The notes under the pieces are model-generated. The model was given only the letters and a program-made list of their open reading frames with translations, was not told the origin of the DNA and ran no database searches. A program made the position numbers and the translations under genes. From the NCBI GenBank assembly GCA_046545575.1, contig JBKGZM010000047.1, positions 1 to 14,901 on the forward strand: 14,901 nucleotides of DNA, given 5' to 3'. Shown piece after piece: positions 1 to 6,205 of the stretch (position 1 is its first letter; the number at the start of each line of letters is the position of its first letter). This DNA comes from JAGXOF01 sp046545575 (lineage in GTDB: Bacteria; Chloroflexota; Dehalococcoidia; SZUA-161; SpSt-899).

Positions 1-142
1 ACCGCAAAGCTATAATGTTGGGCAAAATGACCAATTTCGCGAGAAGACAATCAGTGCCAAGTGAAATGAGACAGCAGGCTTGAGACAATCGGTCTAAAGG
101 TTCGGAATCGGAGGCAACGAAAAGCCAGAATGTGAAATGCTC

Positions 143-175
143 AGCCCTGTATATCAGATTGGCTCCAGGGCTTTT
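143..175 (+). terminator. possible bidirectional hairpin terminator
   Basis: AGCCCTG (143-149) and CAGGGCT (166-172) form a perfect 7-bp inverted repeat with a 16-nt loop. On the plus strand it is followed by TTTTC, as expected for a weak intrinsic terminator. The right arm lies in the last codons of the minus-strand MBL gene, so the hairpin would also sit at the 3' end of that transcript. The long loop and short T run keep confidence low. Positions 1-142 show no gene or other signal I can support. Confidence 0.3.
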
Positions 176-1089
176 CTGTAATACTCCACGTGCCCGTCAG
201 CACACATGGGTATGTGACTCTTGACCAGGTAGTCGTACAGCGATGCCAACGATACCACGCCCTTTATCGGGTCTAACTCAGCAGAAGCCTGGCTTATCAA
301 TCTTGCTCTCAAATCTGCAAAGGCACCCTCTCTGGCGGTCTTCCTGGCAATGTCATCCCATACCATCAACTTCTCCCTGGCCCTGCCGATATGCTCGCTC
401 ACCTGGTCGCTAACACCGAAGTGCGAATAGTACATCTTGCGTGCTGATAGCCTTTCCAATCTCTGCAATGTGCTCAGGCAAAGTTCGAGATCAAACTGAG
501 GCGGAGGGTGGAAAGGGAGCAAGATATCGTATTCGCCGATGTACACCGCTACCGCATCGCCAGCGAACAATCCGTCGTTTCTGGTTTCATAAATACAAAG
601 GTGATGTGGAGCATGGCCGGGTGTGTCTATGAAACTCAGGGTCTGTTGGCTGCTCAGATCGATTGTGTCGCCATCGCTCACAGCGCGGACACGGTTCATG
701 TCGATGGGGAGTACTTCCCCGTGCATCGCCATGACTTCGTCTCCTCTTGCCTCTTTTGCACCGCTTACCAACCTGGAAGGATCTATCAGGTGATGTGCTC
801 CTTTACGGTGAACTATCACCTCGGCCTGAGGCATATGTCTTGCTAACACACCAGCTCCACCGGCGTGATCCAGGTGGATGTGAGTGACGATGAGGTAGGC
901 TATATCTTCGGGTCTAACGCCGAGCTCCCTGATTCCCTCAAGAACAACACTTGCTGAGGTTGCGGGGCCAGACTCGACTAGCGCCTTCTTTGCTTCATTG
1001 ATCAGGTAGACACTCCCCCACCTTGGCATGGAGTATAATCGGTCATCAATCATGTATATGTTTTTGGCTACTTCGCTCACGTCAACCAT
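154..1089 (-). CDS. MBL-fold metallo-hydrolase
   Basis: A 311-aa metallo-beta-lactamase-fold hydrolase, probably cytoplasmic and dizinc. The complete ligand set is visible: T-H-I-H-L-D-H (H70, H72, D74, H75), TPGH (H159), AGD (D178) and YSHFG (H223). The fold covers about residues 8-225 and a helical C-terminal extension follows, as in glyoxalase-II-like and lactonase-like members. I chose the ATG at 1089 (MVDVSEVAKN) because GGAG lies 10 nt upstream; the reading frame also allows a GTG at 1137, which would add 16 residues. The gene lies just downstream of the acyl-CoA synthetase on the same strand and is probably cotranscribed. That context suggests a thioester or ester substrate, but the sequence does not define it. 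The family assignment is secure; the substrate is unknown. Confidence 0.9.
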   Translation of the reverse strand: MVDVSEVAKNIYMIDDRLYSMPRWGSVYLINEAKKALVESGPATSASVVLEGIRELGVRPEDIAYLIVTHIHLDHAGGAGVLARHMPQAEVIVHRKGAHHLIDPSRLVSGAKEARGDEVMAMHGEVLPIDMNRVRAVSDGDTIDLSSQQTLSFIDTPGHAPHHLCIYETRNDGLFAGDAVAVYIGEYDILLPFHPPPQFDLELCLSTLQRLERLSARKMYYSHFGVSDQVSEHIGRAREKLMVWDDIARKTAREGAFADLRARLISQASAELDPIKGVVSLASLYDYLVKSHIPMCADGHVEYYRKALEPI

Positions 1090-1192
1090 GCATGGTACAC
1101 TCCATAACCGAACGGCAGATTGGTCTTTTAGGATCACTCACCAACTCGATTATACAAAGGTATCCAGCCACATTCCATCGGAATGCGCCCGC

Positions 1193-2716
1193 CTACTTGG
1201 CGTACATTTCCCTCAAGACTGTCTTGAGTACTTTACCCCCCGGATTCTTAGGCAAGCTATCGACGAAGTCAACCAACTTTGGTATCTTGTAGTCCTCTAT
1301 CTTACCGTTACACCAGTCGAGCAACTCTTCCCGGGTGATTTCTTTGCCTTCCCTGAAGACTACGACCGCCTTAACCACCTCCCCCAGCTTCTCGTCGGGC
1401 ACTCCTATTACAGCTGCCTCCAGTACCGCAGGGTGCGTCGAAATGGCATCCTCTACCTCCGGTGAGTACACCACCTTATCACCGCTAGCTATCGTGTCTT
1501 TCTTCCTCCCCGTGAAGTAGAAGTATCCATCCTCGTCCTTGCTTGCCAAGTCACCGGTGTGGAGGAATCCATCCTTCAATGTTTTGGCAGTATCCTCCGG
1601 CATATTCCAATAACCGGTCATTATGTTATCCCCCCTCGCCACTATCTCTCCAACCTCCCCCACCCCACACTCCTGCCCCTCCTCATTAACTAGCTTCACC
1701 TCTACATTAAGCACAGCCTTGCCGCACGAACCTTTCCTTTCCACCTGCTTCCACGACCCCTCCATCAGCGGCGGCATAATAATAGCCGGGCCACCTTCAG
1801 TAAGGGCGTAAACCTGCATAACTATGTCGCCAAATATCTCGTTCATCCTTGCCATCATTGTTTCCGACATGGGGGCACCGGAGTATATTATTATCCGCAT
1901 GCTGCTGACATCGTATTTGTCGACATCCGGGTAATTGATTATCGGGACCGCCATTGGAGGTACGACACATGTAGTGCTAACCCGCTCCCTCTCAATGGTT
2001 TCCAGCACCATCTTGGGGTCCAGTGTATCCATGAGCACATTTGTGCTGCCCATATAGAAGTGACACCTCATATGCCACATGCAGCCGATATGAAACATTG
2101 GAAGCAGGCTCAGGTGAACGTCATTCCGACTGATGGGGTAACAGGTCAATATCGTATTCGCAGAGTCAGCAATCTGGCTTTTGTGGCTGAGCATCACACC
2201 CTTCGGACGACCTGTGGTTCCACTCGTATAAAGCATCCAGGCAATATCATCTTCGCCGACTGGTACCTCTGGCTCCTCCTTCGAATGGTTCGCTACAAGC
2301 TCTTCATATGGCTCAGCCCCTTCTACGTTACCTATGGATATATAATGATTGACTGTCTCCAATCTGGGGCGCAACTCATTGACCATGTACAGATACTTGT
2401 CGGCAAAAATAAGCGTATTTGCCCCGGAGTCGTTTATGATATATGCCATTCCGTCAGCATCGAGGTTCGTATTGAGGGGGACAATGGGCATTCCGCCCTT
2501 GGCGGTGGCGAAGTACGTTTCCACGTACTGGGAACAGTTATGAGATAGTATAGCTACCCGGTCTCCCCTACTCACTCCGATACTCAGCAGTGCATTTGTC
2601 AATCCATTTGCCCGCTGGTTGAGTTTGGAATATGTCATCCTGGTATCCCTGTAAACCAGCGCTACCTTGCGAGGAGAATTAAGGGCATTCAAGCGAAGGA
2701 CATCACCCAGTACCAT
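1193..2716 (-). CDS. acyl-CoA synthetase (AMP-forming, ANL superfamily)
   Basis: A 507-aa class I adenylate-forming enzyme that activates a carboxylic acid with ATP to an acyl-adenylate and transfers it to CoA. Visible motifs are the P-loop LYTSGTTGRPKG (about 162-173), the A5 motif ALTEGGP, the A7/A8 stretch with HTGDLASKDEDGYFYFTGRKKD-type residues including the ATP-ribose Asp and hinge region, and the C-terminal A10 motif PKNPGGKVLK carrying the catalytic Lys. Length is normal and no motif is missing. The start is the ATG at 2716, preceded by AAAGGGGGTC; a TTG at 2737 is a less likely alternative. It is the promoter-proximal gene of a two-gene operon with the MBL-fold hydrolase. The chain length or aromatic nature of the substrate cannot be read from the sequence. 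Confidence 0.93.
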   Translation of the reverse strand: MVLGDVLRLNALNSPRKVALVYRDTRMTYSKLNQRANGLTNALLSIGVSRGDRVAILSHNCSQYVETYFATAKGGMPIVPLNTNLDADGMAYIINDSGANTLIFADKYLYMVNELRPRLETVNHYISIGNVEGAEPYEELVANHSKEEPEVPVGEDDIAWMLYTSGTTGRPKGVMLSHKSQIADSANTILTCYPISRNDVHLSLLPMFHIGCMWHMRCHFYMGSTNVLMDTLDPKMVLETIERERVSTTCVVPPMAVPIINYPDVDKYDVSSMRIIIYSGAPMSETMMARMNEIFGDIVMQVYALTEGGPAIIMPPLMEGSWKQVERKGSCGKAVLNVEVKLVNEEGQECGVGEVGEIVARGDNIMTGYWNMPEDTAKTLKDGFLHTGDLASKDEDGYFYFTGRKKDTIASGDKVVYSPEVEDAISTHPAVLEAAVIGVPDEKLGEVVKAVVVFREGKEITREELLDWCNGKIEDYKIPKLVDFVDSLPKNPGGKVLKTVLREMYAK

Positions 2717-2729
2717 TTTGACCCCCTTT

Positions 2730-2744
2730 GGGAGCAACGCTCCC
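2730..2744 (-). promoter_or_regulatory. leader hairpin next to RBS
   Basis: GGGAGC-N3-GCTCCC is a perfect 6-bp inverted repeat lying directly upstream of the AAAGGGGG ribosome binding site of the acyl-CoA synthetase, 13 nt from the ATG at 2716. The CTCCC arm could alternatively pair with the G-rich Shine-Dalgarno, so it may modulate translation. There is no T run, so it is not an intrinsic terminator. The regulatory role is inferred. Confidence 0.35.
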
Positions 2745-2781
2745 GGTTTCTCTCAGTTATCCATTTTCCCGTTTGCCCCAA

Positions 2782-2810
2782 ATCTTACTCCGTTTCTCTC
2801 GATAAGTCAA
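2782..2810 (-). promoter_or_regulatory. sigma70-like promoter for acyl-CoA synthetase operon
   Basis: On the minus strand TTGACT (2810-2805) is followed after 17 nt by TAAGAT (2787-2782), matching 5/6 and 4/6 of the consensus hexamers. It lies about 65 nt upstream of the ATG at 2716, leaving a leader that includes the GGGAGC hairpin. It is the best candidate between the integrase remnant and the gene. Confidence 0.4.
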
Positions 2811-2929
2811 TCCATCGGATTGTTAAGGTGGAGCAAATGAACTTGACATCCTTAGGGATAGGTGATACCCTTTGACCATCTCCGAAGTTGGGATAAGCTT
2901 ATGCTAGTGGCTCGGAAAACCGCTGGGAG

Positions 2930-3244
2930 AACACTAAGACCGGTGAAGAAGGGCGGCATCACGTTCATGAGACGATCCTTGAACGGGCGGTTAAGGAAGC
3001 CGTCCGCAAGGCGGGCGTGGTGAAACAAGTCGGCTGCCATACGTTCTGCCATTCTCTTGCCACCCACTTACTCTAAGGTGGCTATGACATCCGCACGATC
3101 CAAGAGCTGTTGAAACATGAACACGTCAGTACGACCATGATTTACACGCATGTTTTGAACAAGGGAGGCCACGGGGTCAAAAGCCCTGTCGATGGGCTGT
3201 GGGCGGGTTTATCCAGTCTGTATAAATCAGAACGGGCTTCATGA
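2930..3244 (+). pseudogene. intI: integron integrase (IntI-type tyrosine recombinase), C-terminal remnant
   Basis: The frame starting at 2954 reads RHHVHETILERAVKEAV, then an HTFCHS motif, LLKHEHVSTTMIYTHVLN and KSPVDGL, ending at TGA 3242-3244. The HHVHE-like patch before the HxxR box is characteristic of the extra segment in IntI integrases, and the nucleophile Tyr is present at 3143-3145 (MIYTHV). The gene is dead: only about the last 100 residues remain, an in-frame TAA at 3074-3076 replaces the residue before GGYDIRT, and the catalytic Arg of HxxR is Cys (TGC 3047-3049). No N-terminal SAM-like domain or Box I Arg is recognisable upstream, where an in-frame stop lies at 2894. It reads in the same direction as the cassettes that follow, unlike the divergent arrangement of class 1 integrons. 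Confidence 0.82.
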
Positions 3245-3366
3245 GAAGAGGGGAGGAAAAGACTGAAGATTCAGGATTTAGTGTGATGGATGAGAAGACA
3301 CGGCAACCTTTTATACAGGGAAAGGCAGTTTGCGTTTGCCCTCTTATACAGACTGTATAATTATTG
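3245..3366 (+). other. attI-like segment between integrase remnant and first cassette
   Basis: This 122-bp stretch lies between the integrase stop and the first cassette core GTTAGCA (3366-3372). By position it is where an attI site would be, in an array whose integrase reads toward the cassettes. It holds three of the four copies of the 8-mer CTGTATAA/TTATACAG (3311-3318, 3344-3351, 3353-3360; another at 3218-3225). Recombination would cut between G3366 and T3367. The attI label rests on position only. Confidence 0.35.
3344..3361 (+). promoter_or_regulatory. perfect palindrome overlapping a TATAAT -10 (candidate cassette promoter)
   Basis: TTATACAG-A-CTGTATAA (3344-3360) is a perfect 8-1-8 palindrome. 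Its right arm contains TATAAT at 3356-3361, a consensus -10 box placed about 30 nt upstream of the first cassette ATG. The upstream region has only a weak -35 (TTTGCC around 3335). A consensus -10 with a weak -35 inside a palindromic operator suggests a regulated Pc-like promoter for the cassettes. The arrangement is not a LexA box, since the CTGT and ACAG halves face outward. Confidence 0.4.
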
Positions 3367-3390
3367 TTAGCATCTCAATAGGGAGGACTA

Positions 3391-3789
3391 ATGGATGATG
3401 TCATCAGGTTATATTGGGACTTGAGGAGGACTTCAGAACGTAACGGTAACGAAATAGCTCGAACCCTTTCAATAACTCACCATGAACATCCAGCAGGTTT
3501 TTTCGGAATGGCCTTCAATAATATAACTCTGACCCTGGAGTTGCTGGACTTCTACAAATGTTTGTGGGCTAAACTTACTTCTACAAATTGCGCGGATCTG
3601 GAGGAGGCTAGAGCACAGAATGGCCAAAGAGTAATAATGATTCAGAAAATGTCTTTCATCGAAATAATGTCTTCATTCGAATTCTCCGCAAAAAGAATAG
3701 TGGCAAGTAATACCGCAAAGTTCGGGGGTTTTCAGGACGAATCTATCTATCTGGAATCATGCAAAGGTCATCTGAAAAGAAGTTGTTAA
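3391..3789 (+). CDS. HEPN-like cassette protein, N-terminal part (frameshifted)
   Basis: This 132-codon frame starts at ATG 3391 with a strong GGGAGG Shine-Dalgarno 4 nt upstream. It reads as an alpha-helical protein (MDDVIRLYWDLRRTSERN at the N terminus, then helices rich in Leu, Ile and Phe) with no signal peptide. On its own it has no recognised catalytic motif. The end (CKGHLKRSC, stop at 3787-3789) overlaps the frame starting at 3759 by 31 nt. A one-base backward frame change in the A-rich stretch around 3774-3782 would join the two into one protein of about 206 aa carrying the HEPN motif. I therefore read it as the N-terminal half of a broken or slippage-dependent gene, not a separate protein. 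Confidence 0.6.
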   Translation: MDDVIRLYWDLRRTSERNGNEIARTLSITHHEHPAGFFGMAFNNITLTLELLDFYKCLWAKLTSTNCADLEEARAQNGQRVIMIQKMSFIEIMSSFEFSAKRIVASNTAKFGGFQDESIYLESCKGHLKRSC

Positions 3790-4010
3790 ATCAAGATGAA
3801 TTGAATCTATGGAACGGTGCAATAAGGTTGCGGAACTCCTTGGTTCACAATAATGGCATTCCCGAAGAAACGGCTTGCTATGAATATCCCGAAGTCACTG
3901 TTAAAGTCAATAAAGATAAAATGACTCAAGGAGACCTTAAGCAATTTGGCTTGATTACGAAATGGCTATTGGATGAATCAAAGCTGTGGATATTGAATGC
4001 TGTTAAGTAA
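3759..4010 (+). CDS. HEPN-like cassette protein, C-terminal part with RNxxxH
   Basis: This 83-codon frame carries RLRNSLVHNNG near its middle. RNSLVH fits R-N-x-x-x-H, the active-site motif of HEPN-domain RNases found in toxin-antitoxin, CRISPR and abortive-infection proteins. The ATG at 3759 has no convincing Shine-Dalgarno and lies inside the preceding frame, so the region is more likely the C-terminal half of one gene begun at 3391. Its upstream context in the other frame is also helical, as expected for HEPN four-helix bundles. The stop at 4008-4010 precedes the attC inverse core by 27 nt, normal for a cassette gene. RNase activity is inferred from the motif and would be lost if the frameshift is fixed. 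Confidence 0.6.
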   Translation: MQRSSEKKLLNQDELNLWNGAIRLRNSLVHNNGIPEETACYEYPEVTVKVNKDKMTQGDLKQFGLITKWLLDESKLWILNAVK

Positions 4011-4036
4011 CCCCGAGAGTAGCGAGCGAGAGCGGA

Positions 4037-4168
4037 TGCTAACAACCGGCTGCAACCGACTTGAGGAGCGTCATTCAGGGAGAGATGAAAGGTTAAAAAT
4101 CCAAGCATCTACCGCAAGAGAAAGACGGCAGCCAAAACTCCTCAAGCGGCTGAGCCAGAGCGTTAGAA
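4037..4168 (+). other. attC recombination site 1
   Basis: The site has inverse core TGCTAAC (4037-4043) and core GTTAGAA (4162-4168). Inside, GGCT (4048-4051) pairs with AGCC (4153-4156), and CTTGAGGAG (4060-4068) pairs perfectly with CTCCTCAAG (4138-4146). A variable 69-nt terminal loop region separates the arms. The total of 132 bp is within the known attC range. Cleavage is expected between G4162 and T4163. Confidence 0.78.
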
Positions 4169-4718
4169 CTCTATGAACCATCTAGAACAGATCGTGGGTG
4201 AATGGTACGAATACAGCGGCTATTTTGTTCGCCGAAATGTTCTCGTGGGGAGAAGGCCTAAAGGCGGGTATGAAGGAGAGCTTGATATAGTCGCCTTCAA
4301 TCCACAGACGGAACATTTGGTGCATATTGAGCCGTCGCTTGATGCGGATGCATGGAGTCGCCGAGAAGAGCGATTTCGCAAGAAGTTTGAGCTCGGCAAA
4401 AAATATATTCCCGAGCTATTCCGCGGAATCGAAATGCCAGGACAAATAGAGCAGATTGCACTGTTCGTATTCGGCAGCAACGCCAACCACCAACAAGTTG
4501 GCGGCGGTAAGGTTGCCACAGCAGCAGAATTTTACGCGGTAATTGCTGAAGGATTAGGAGGCAAGCGTATAGCTAAGGCCGCAGTACCGGAACAATATGC
4601 CTTACTTCGCACTGTCCAGCATTGCCTTGAGTACTTTGACGCAATATCAAACGGAGTGAGTTCTAACAATGTGTTCCGGCCAACGCTCCGCTTTGCTACG
4701 CGCGGCTGAACACAGGCG
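4163..4718 (+). mobile_element. integron gene cassette 2 (PD-(D/E)XK-like)
   Basis: This 556-bp cassette is bounded by cores GTTAGAA (4162-4168) and GTTATAT (4718-4724). The inverse core of its attC, TTCTAAC (4661-4667), is the exact reverse complement of its own leading core. The coding frame occupies nearly the entire cassette and ends inside the attC. Confidence 0.75.
4173..4709 (+). CDS. integron cassette protein with PD-(D/E)XK nuclease-like core
   Basis: A 178-aa cytoplasmic protein. GGYEGELDIVAF (about 31-42) followed by HLVHIEPSLDA (about 48-58) has the spacing and beta-strand pattern of a PD-(D/E)XK core: an Asp in ELD, then a strand carrying Glu. The usual E-x-K is E-P-S here, so the catalytic Lys is absent or displaced and activity is uncertain. 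A basic helical stretch (WSRREERFRKKFELGKKYIP) follows. The ATG lies 10 nt from the cassette boundary with no clear Shine-Dalgarno, so expression probably depends on read-through from upstream. The TGA (4707-4709) lies inside the attC, so the last 15 or so residues are encoded by the recombination site. I recall similar EPS-containing proteins from integron cassettes, but cannot check that here. Confidence 0.7.
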   Translation: MNHLEQIVGEWYEYSGYFVRRNVLVGRRPKGGYEGELDIVAFNPQTEHLVHIEPSLDADAWSRREERFRKKFELGKKYIPELFRGIEMPGQIEQIALFVFGSNANHQQVGGGKVATAAEFYAVIAEGLGGKRIAKAAVPEQYALLRTVQHCLEYFDAISNGVSSNNVFRPTLRFATRG

Positions 4719-4724
4719 TTATAT
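4661..4724 (+). other. attC recombination site 2
   Basis: A 64-bp site with inverse core TTCTAAC (4661-4667) and core GTTATAT (4718-4724). TGTGTTC (4670-4676) pairs perfectly with GAACACA (4708-4714), flanked by the offset that gives extrahelical bases in folded attC DNA. GGCC (4678-4681) can pair with GGCT (4704-4707). The size and layout are typical of attC. No further cassette follows: the matching inverse core ATATAAC is absent downstream. Confidence 0.8.
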
Positions 4725-4727
4725 TGA

Positions 4728-4750
4728 GGTGATCCCGTAATTTTGGACAG
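4728..4750. repeat. IS3-like terminal inverted-repeat remnant
   Basis: GATCCCGTAATTTTGGACAG lies 7 nt after the last attC core. The CCC-N2-AATTTTGGACA pattern resembles ends of IS3-family elements, and a similar segment in the same orientation lies at 13656-13679. There is no transposase frame between here and the operon stop at 4874. Assignment to IS3 is from memory of end sequences, not from a search. Confidence 0.3.
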
Positions 4751-4776
4751 GTTGTTAAGAGCGGGTGTAGCCAGGA

Positions 4777-4811
4777 CTACGTCACAAAACACCATAGTGT
4801 TGCATGCGTAG
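4777..4811 (-). terminator. nested hairpin downstream of tubulin-like operon
   Basis: CTACG (4777-4781) pairs with CGTAG (4807-4811), and inside them AACAC (4788-4792) pairs with GTGTT (4797-4801). Read on the minus strand, the inner stem is followed by TTTTG. It lies about 65 nt past the stop of the last operon gene and is the only plausible transcription stop there. The short stems make it weak. Confidence 0.28.
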
Positions 4812-4873
4812 CACAGGTTTATAGTCTCATTGGTAAGACGTAAAGACATTAGTTGTTAACTCGTTAGTGGGGT

Positions 4874-6205
4874 CTAGTTTTCTGCTTCCGATACCTTGAG
4901 CGAATCCATAGTGTTATCGTAGCTACGTACCACTCGTTCGGCCTCGTCCAATTTCTCTTCCGACAACCCGTATTGTTCCCACTGCACCGACTGCTTCAGA
5001 TAGGATTTAAATCTACGATAGCTTTTCTCTGTGGCCTCCATTGTCACACTTACCTTATCGCCGCCCAAAAGAACACATGCATCAACCCTGTCAGAGTGAT
5101 CCTCTGAGTCCACAATGTGCGCCATGCTGGCCCTTAATGCCGGGAAATGCTTTCTATTCCACTTATCAAACTCGTTTATTATCAACTCATCAGGATATTC
5201 TTTGGCTACCCCACCGGGCCTTCGCAAAATCAAATAGGAAACCATAACACTTGCAGGGTTGATTTCCCCTAAGGGATATGCCAGAGCGCTATCAAGAACA
5301 TTGGTGACGTTGCCGAAGATCTTCATACTCCTTCCTATGGCCAAACAGGGCACAAACACCTGAATCATTAAACCTTTGCTCATCCTGGCTATTTGTCCAA
5401 TGCCTAGCTGGGATAGGTCAAGTCTTAATAAATTCAACAGATAACCTATCATTTGTTCCAGAACAAGTTCTTCCCCATGGATTCCTATACCTTTCACTCT
5501 CTTCAACCTGTCGTAACTTAGAAGTAGAATAAGGTCAGTGTTAGGATTTGATTCAAGCGTAAGCAACCTTGAGATCGCGTAGAAAGCATTAAGGTGAACA
5601 GAGTCAGCTTCATCCTCAGAAGGAACAATGGCTATTGCTACAGTAGAGACCTCGGGGTTTTGAGTTCTGGAGTAATTATTCACAACGGGGGCAATCCCGC
5701 TTCCGGTAGCGCCCCCAATAGCAGTAGTAACGAAGATTGCCTGACTGGAATCTTTCTCTCTTACACCACTGTGCACCAGGTAGGAGTTTAGTTGAGTATC
5801 TTGAGAAGCCGCTTTTTCCGCCAGTCCGCAATAGATGAAGCCTCCCGTATCGGACTGAGCAATGCTATAATTACGGTAATTCGAGGCAATAGCTCTTTCT
5901 GATGAGACAACAGAAGGACTTATCTTAGCGTCTATATTGAAAAAGGAAAGCTCCTCCTCGGAACTTCCTGAGTAAGTACGGTAAAACAGGTCTATCAATT
6001 CATTACCTTTTGTTCCTACCCCGATAAAGCAACCATGGACACGCGGGACAATATAGGGAACTTTGTTGAGGAAAGACTCAAGTAACGCATCGATCTCTTG
6101 CTTACATGCTATAACGGGCAGACCACATATCTCACACTGATCCGTTCCCTCAAGATTTTCATGCCCGTGAGGGCAAAGAACCGAACTCTTTTTCTCTACT
6201 TGCAT
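4874..6205 (-). CDS. FtsZ/tubulin-superfamily GTPase-like protein with N-terminal zinc ribbon
   Basis: A 443-aa protein. Residues 11-27 are a zinc-ribbon-like motif (C11-P-H-G-H15, C24-E-I-C27). After a short helical linker, IGVGTKGNELIDLF (61-74) matches the first glycine-rich nucleotide loop of FtsZ/tubulins, and GGATGSG (164-170) is the tubulin signature G-box. The stretch LRLDLSQLG (260-268) aligns by position with the FtsZ T7 loop NxDxxD but keeps only the first Asp, so catalysis between subunits may be altered. The length suits a complete GTPase plus activation domain. The ATG at 6205 is chosen because GGGGAGAG lies just upstream and it overlaps the previous stop as TAATG; a TTG at 6220 is less likely. 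It is the last operon gene. It is too divergent to be the cell-division FtsZ. Confidence 0.82.
   Translation of the reverse strand: MQVEKKSSVLCPHGHENLEGTDQCEICGLPVIACKQEIDALLESFLNKVPYIVPRVHGCFIGVGTKGNELIDLFYRTYSGSSEEELSFFNIDAKISPSVVSSERAIASNYRNYSIAQSDTGGFIYCGLAEKAASQDTQLNSYLVHSGVREKDSSQAIFVTTAIGGATGSGIAPVVNNYSRTQNPEVSTVAIAIVPSEDEADSVHLNAFYAISRLLTLESNPNTDLILLLSYDRLKRVKGIGIHGEELVLEQMIGYLLNLLRLDLSQLGIGQIARMSKGLMIQVFVPCLAIGRSMKIFGNVTNVLDSALAYPLGEINPASVMVSYLILRRPGGVAKEYPDELIINEFDKWNRKHFPALRASMAHIVDSEDHSDRVDACVLLGGDKVSVTMEATEKSYRRFKSYLKQSVQWEQYGLSEEKLDEAERVVRSYDNTMDSLKVSEAEN

Larger units (their letters stand above)
3367..4162 (+). mobile_element. integron gene cassette 1 (HEPN-type)
   Basis: The cassette runs from T3367 (after G of the leading core GTTAGCA, 3366-3372) to G4162 (first base of the next core GTTAGAA). 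Its attC inverse core TGCTAAC (4037-4043) is the exact reverse complement of its own leading core, as expected when a circular cassette carries one complete attC. The ATG lies 24 nt inside the boundary. Length is 796 bp. Confidence 0.75.

Noticed and set aside
2852..3067. 71-aa minus-strand open frame with MGGKRMAERMAADL start
   Set aside because: It is the antisense shadow of the integrase remnant, whose plus-strand translation matches IntI residues clearly.
3344..3360. LexA (SOS) box in front of the cassettes
   Set aside because: The halves are arranged TATACAG-A-CTGTATA, with ACAG and CTGT facing each other at the centre, the reverse of the CTGT-N8-ACAG LexA box.
4718..4873. A third integron cassette after attC 2
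   Set aside because: The inverse core ATATAAC that would match GTTATAT is absent, there is no second pair of stem arms, and no plus-strand gene fits.
4874..6205. The host's cell-division FtsZ
   Set aside because: The T7 catalytic loop is degraded, a zinc ribbon is fused in front, and there are no ftsA or division/cell-wall cluster genes beside it.
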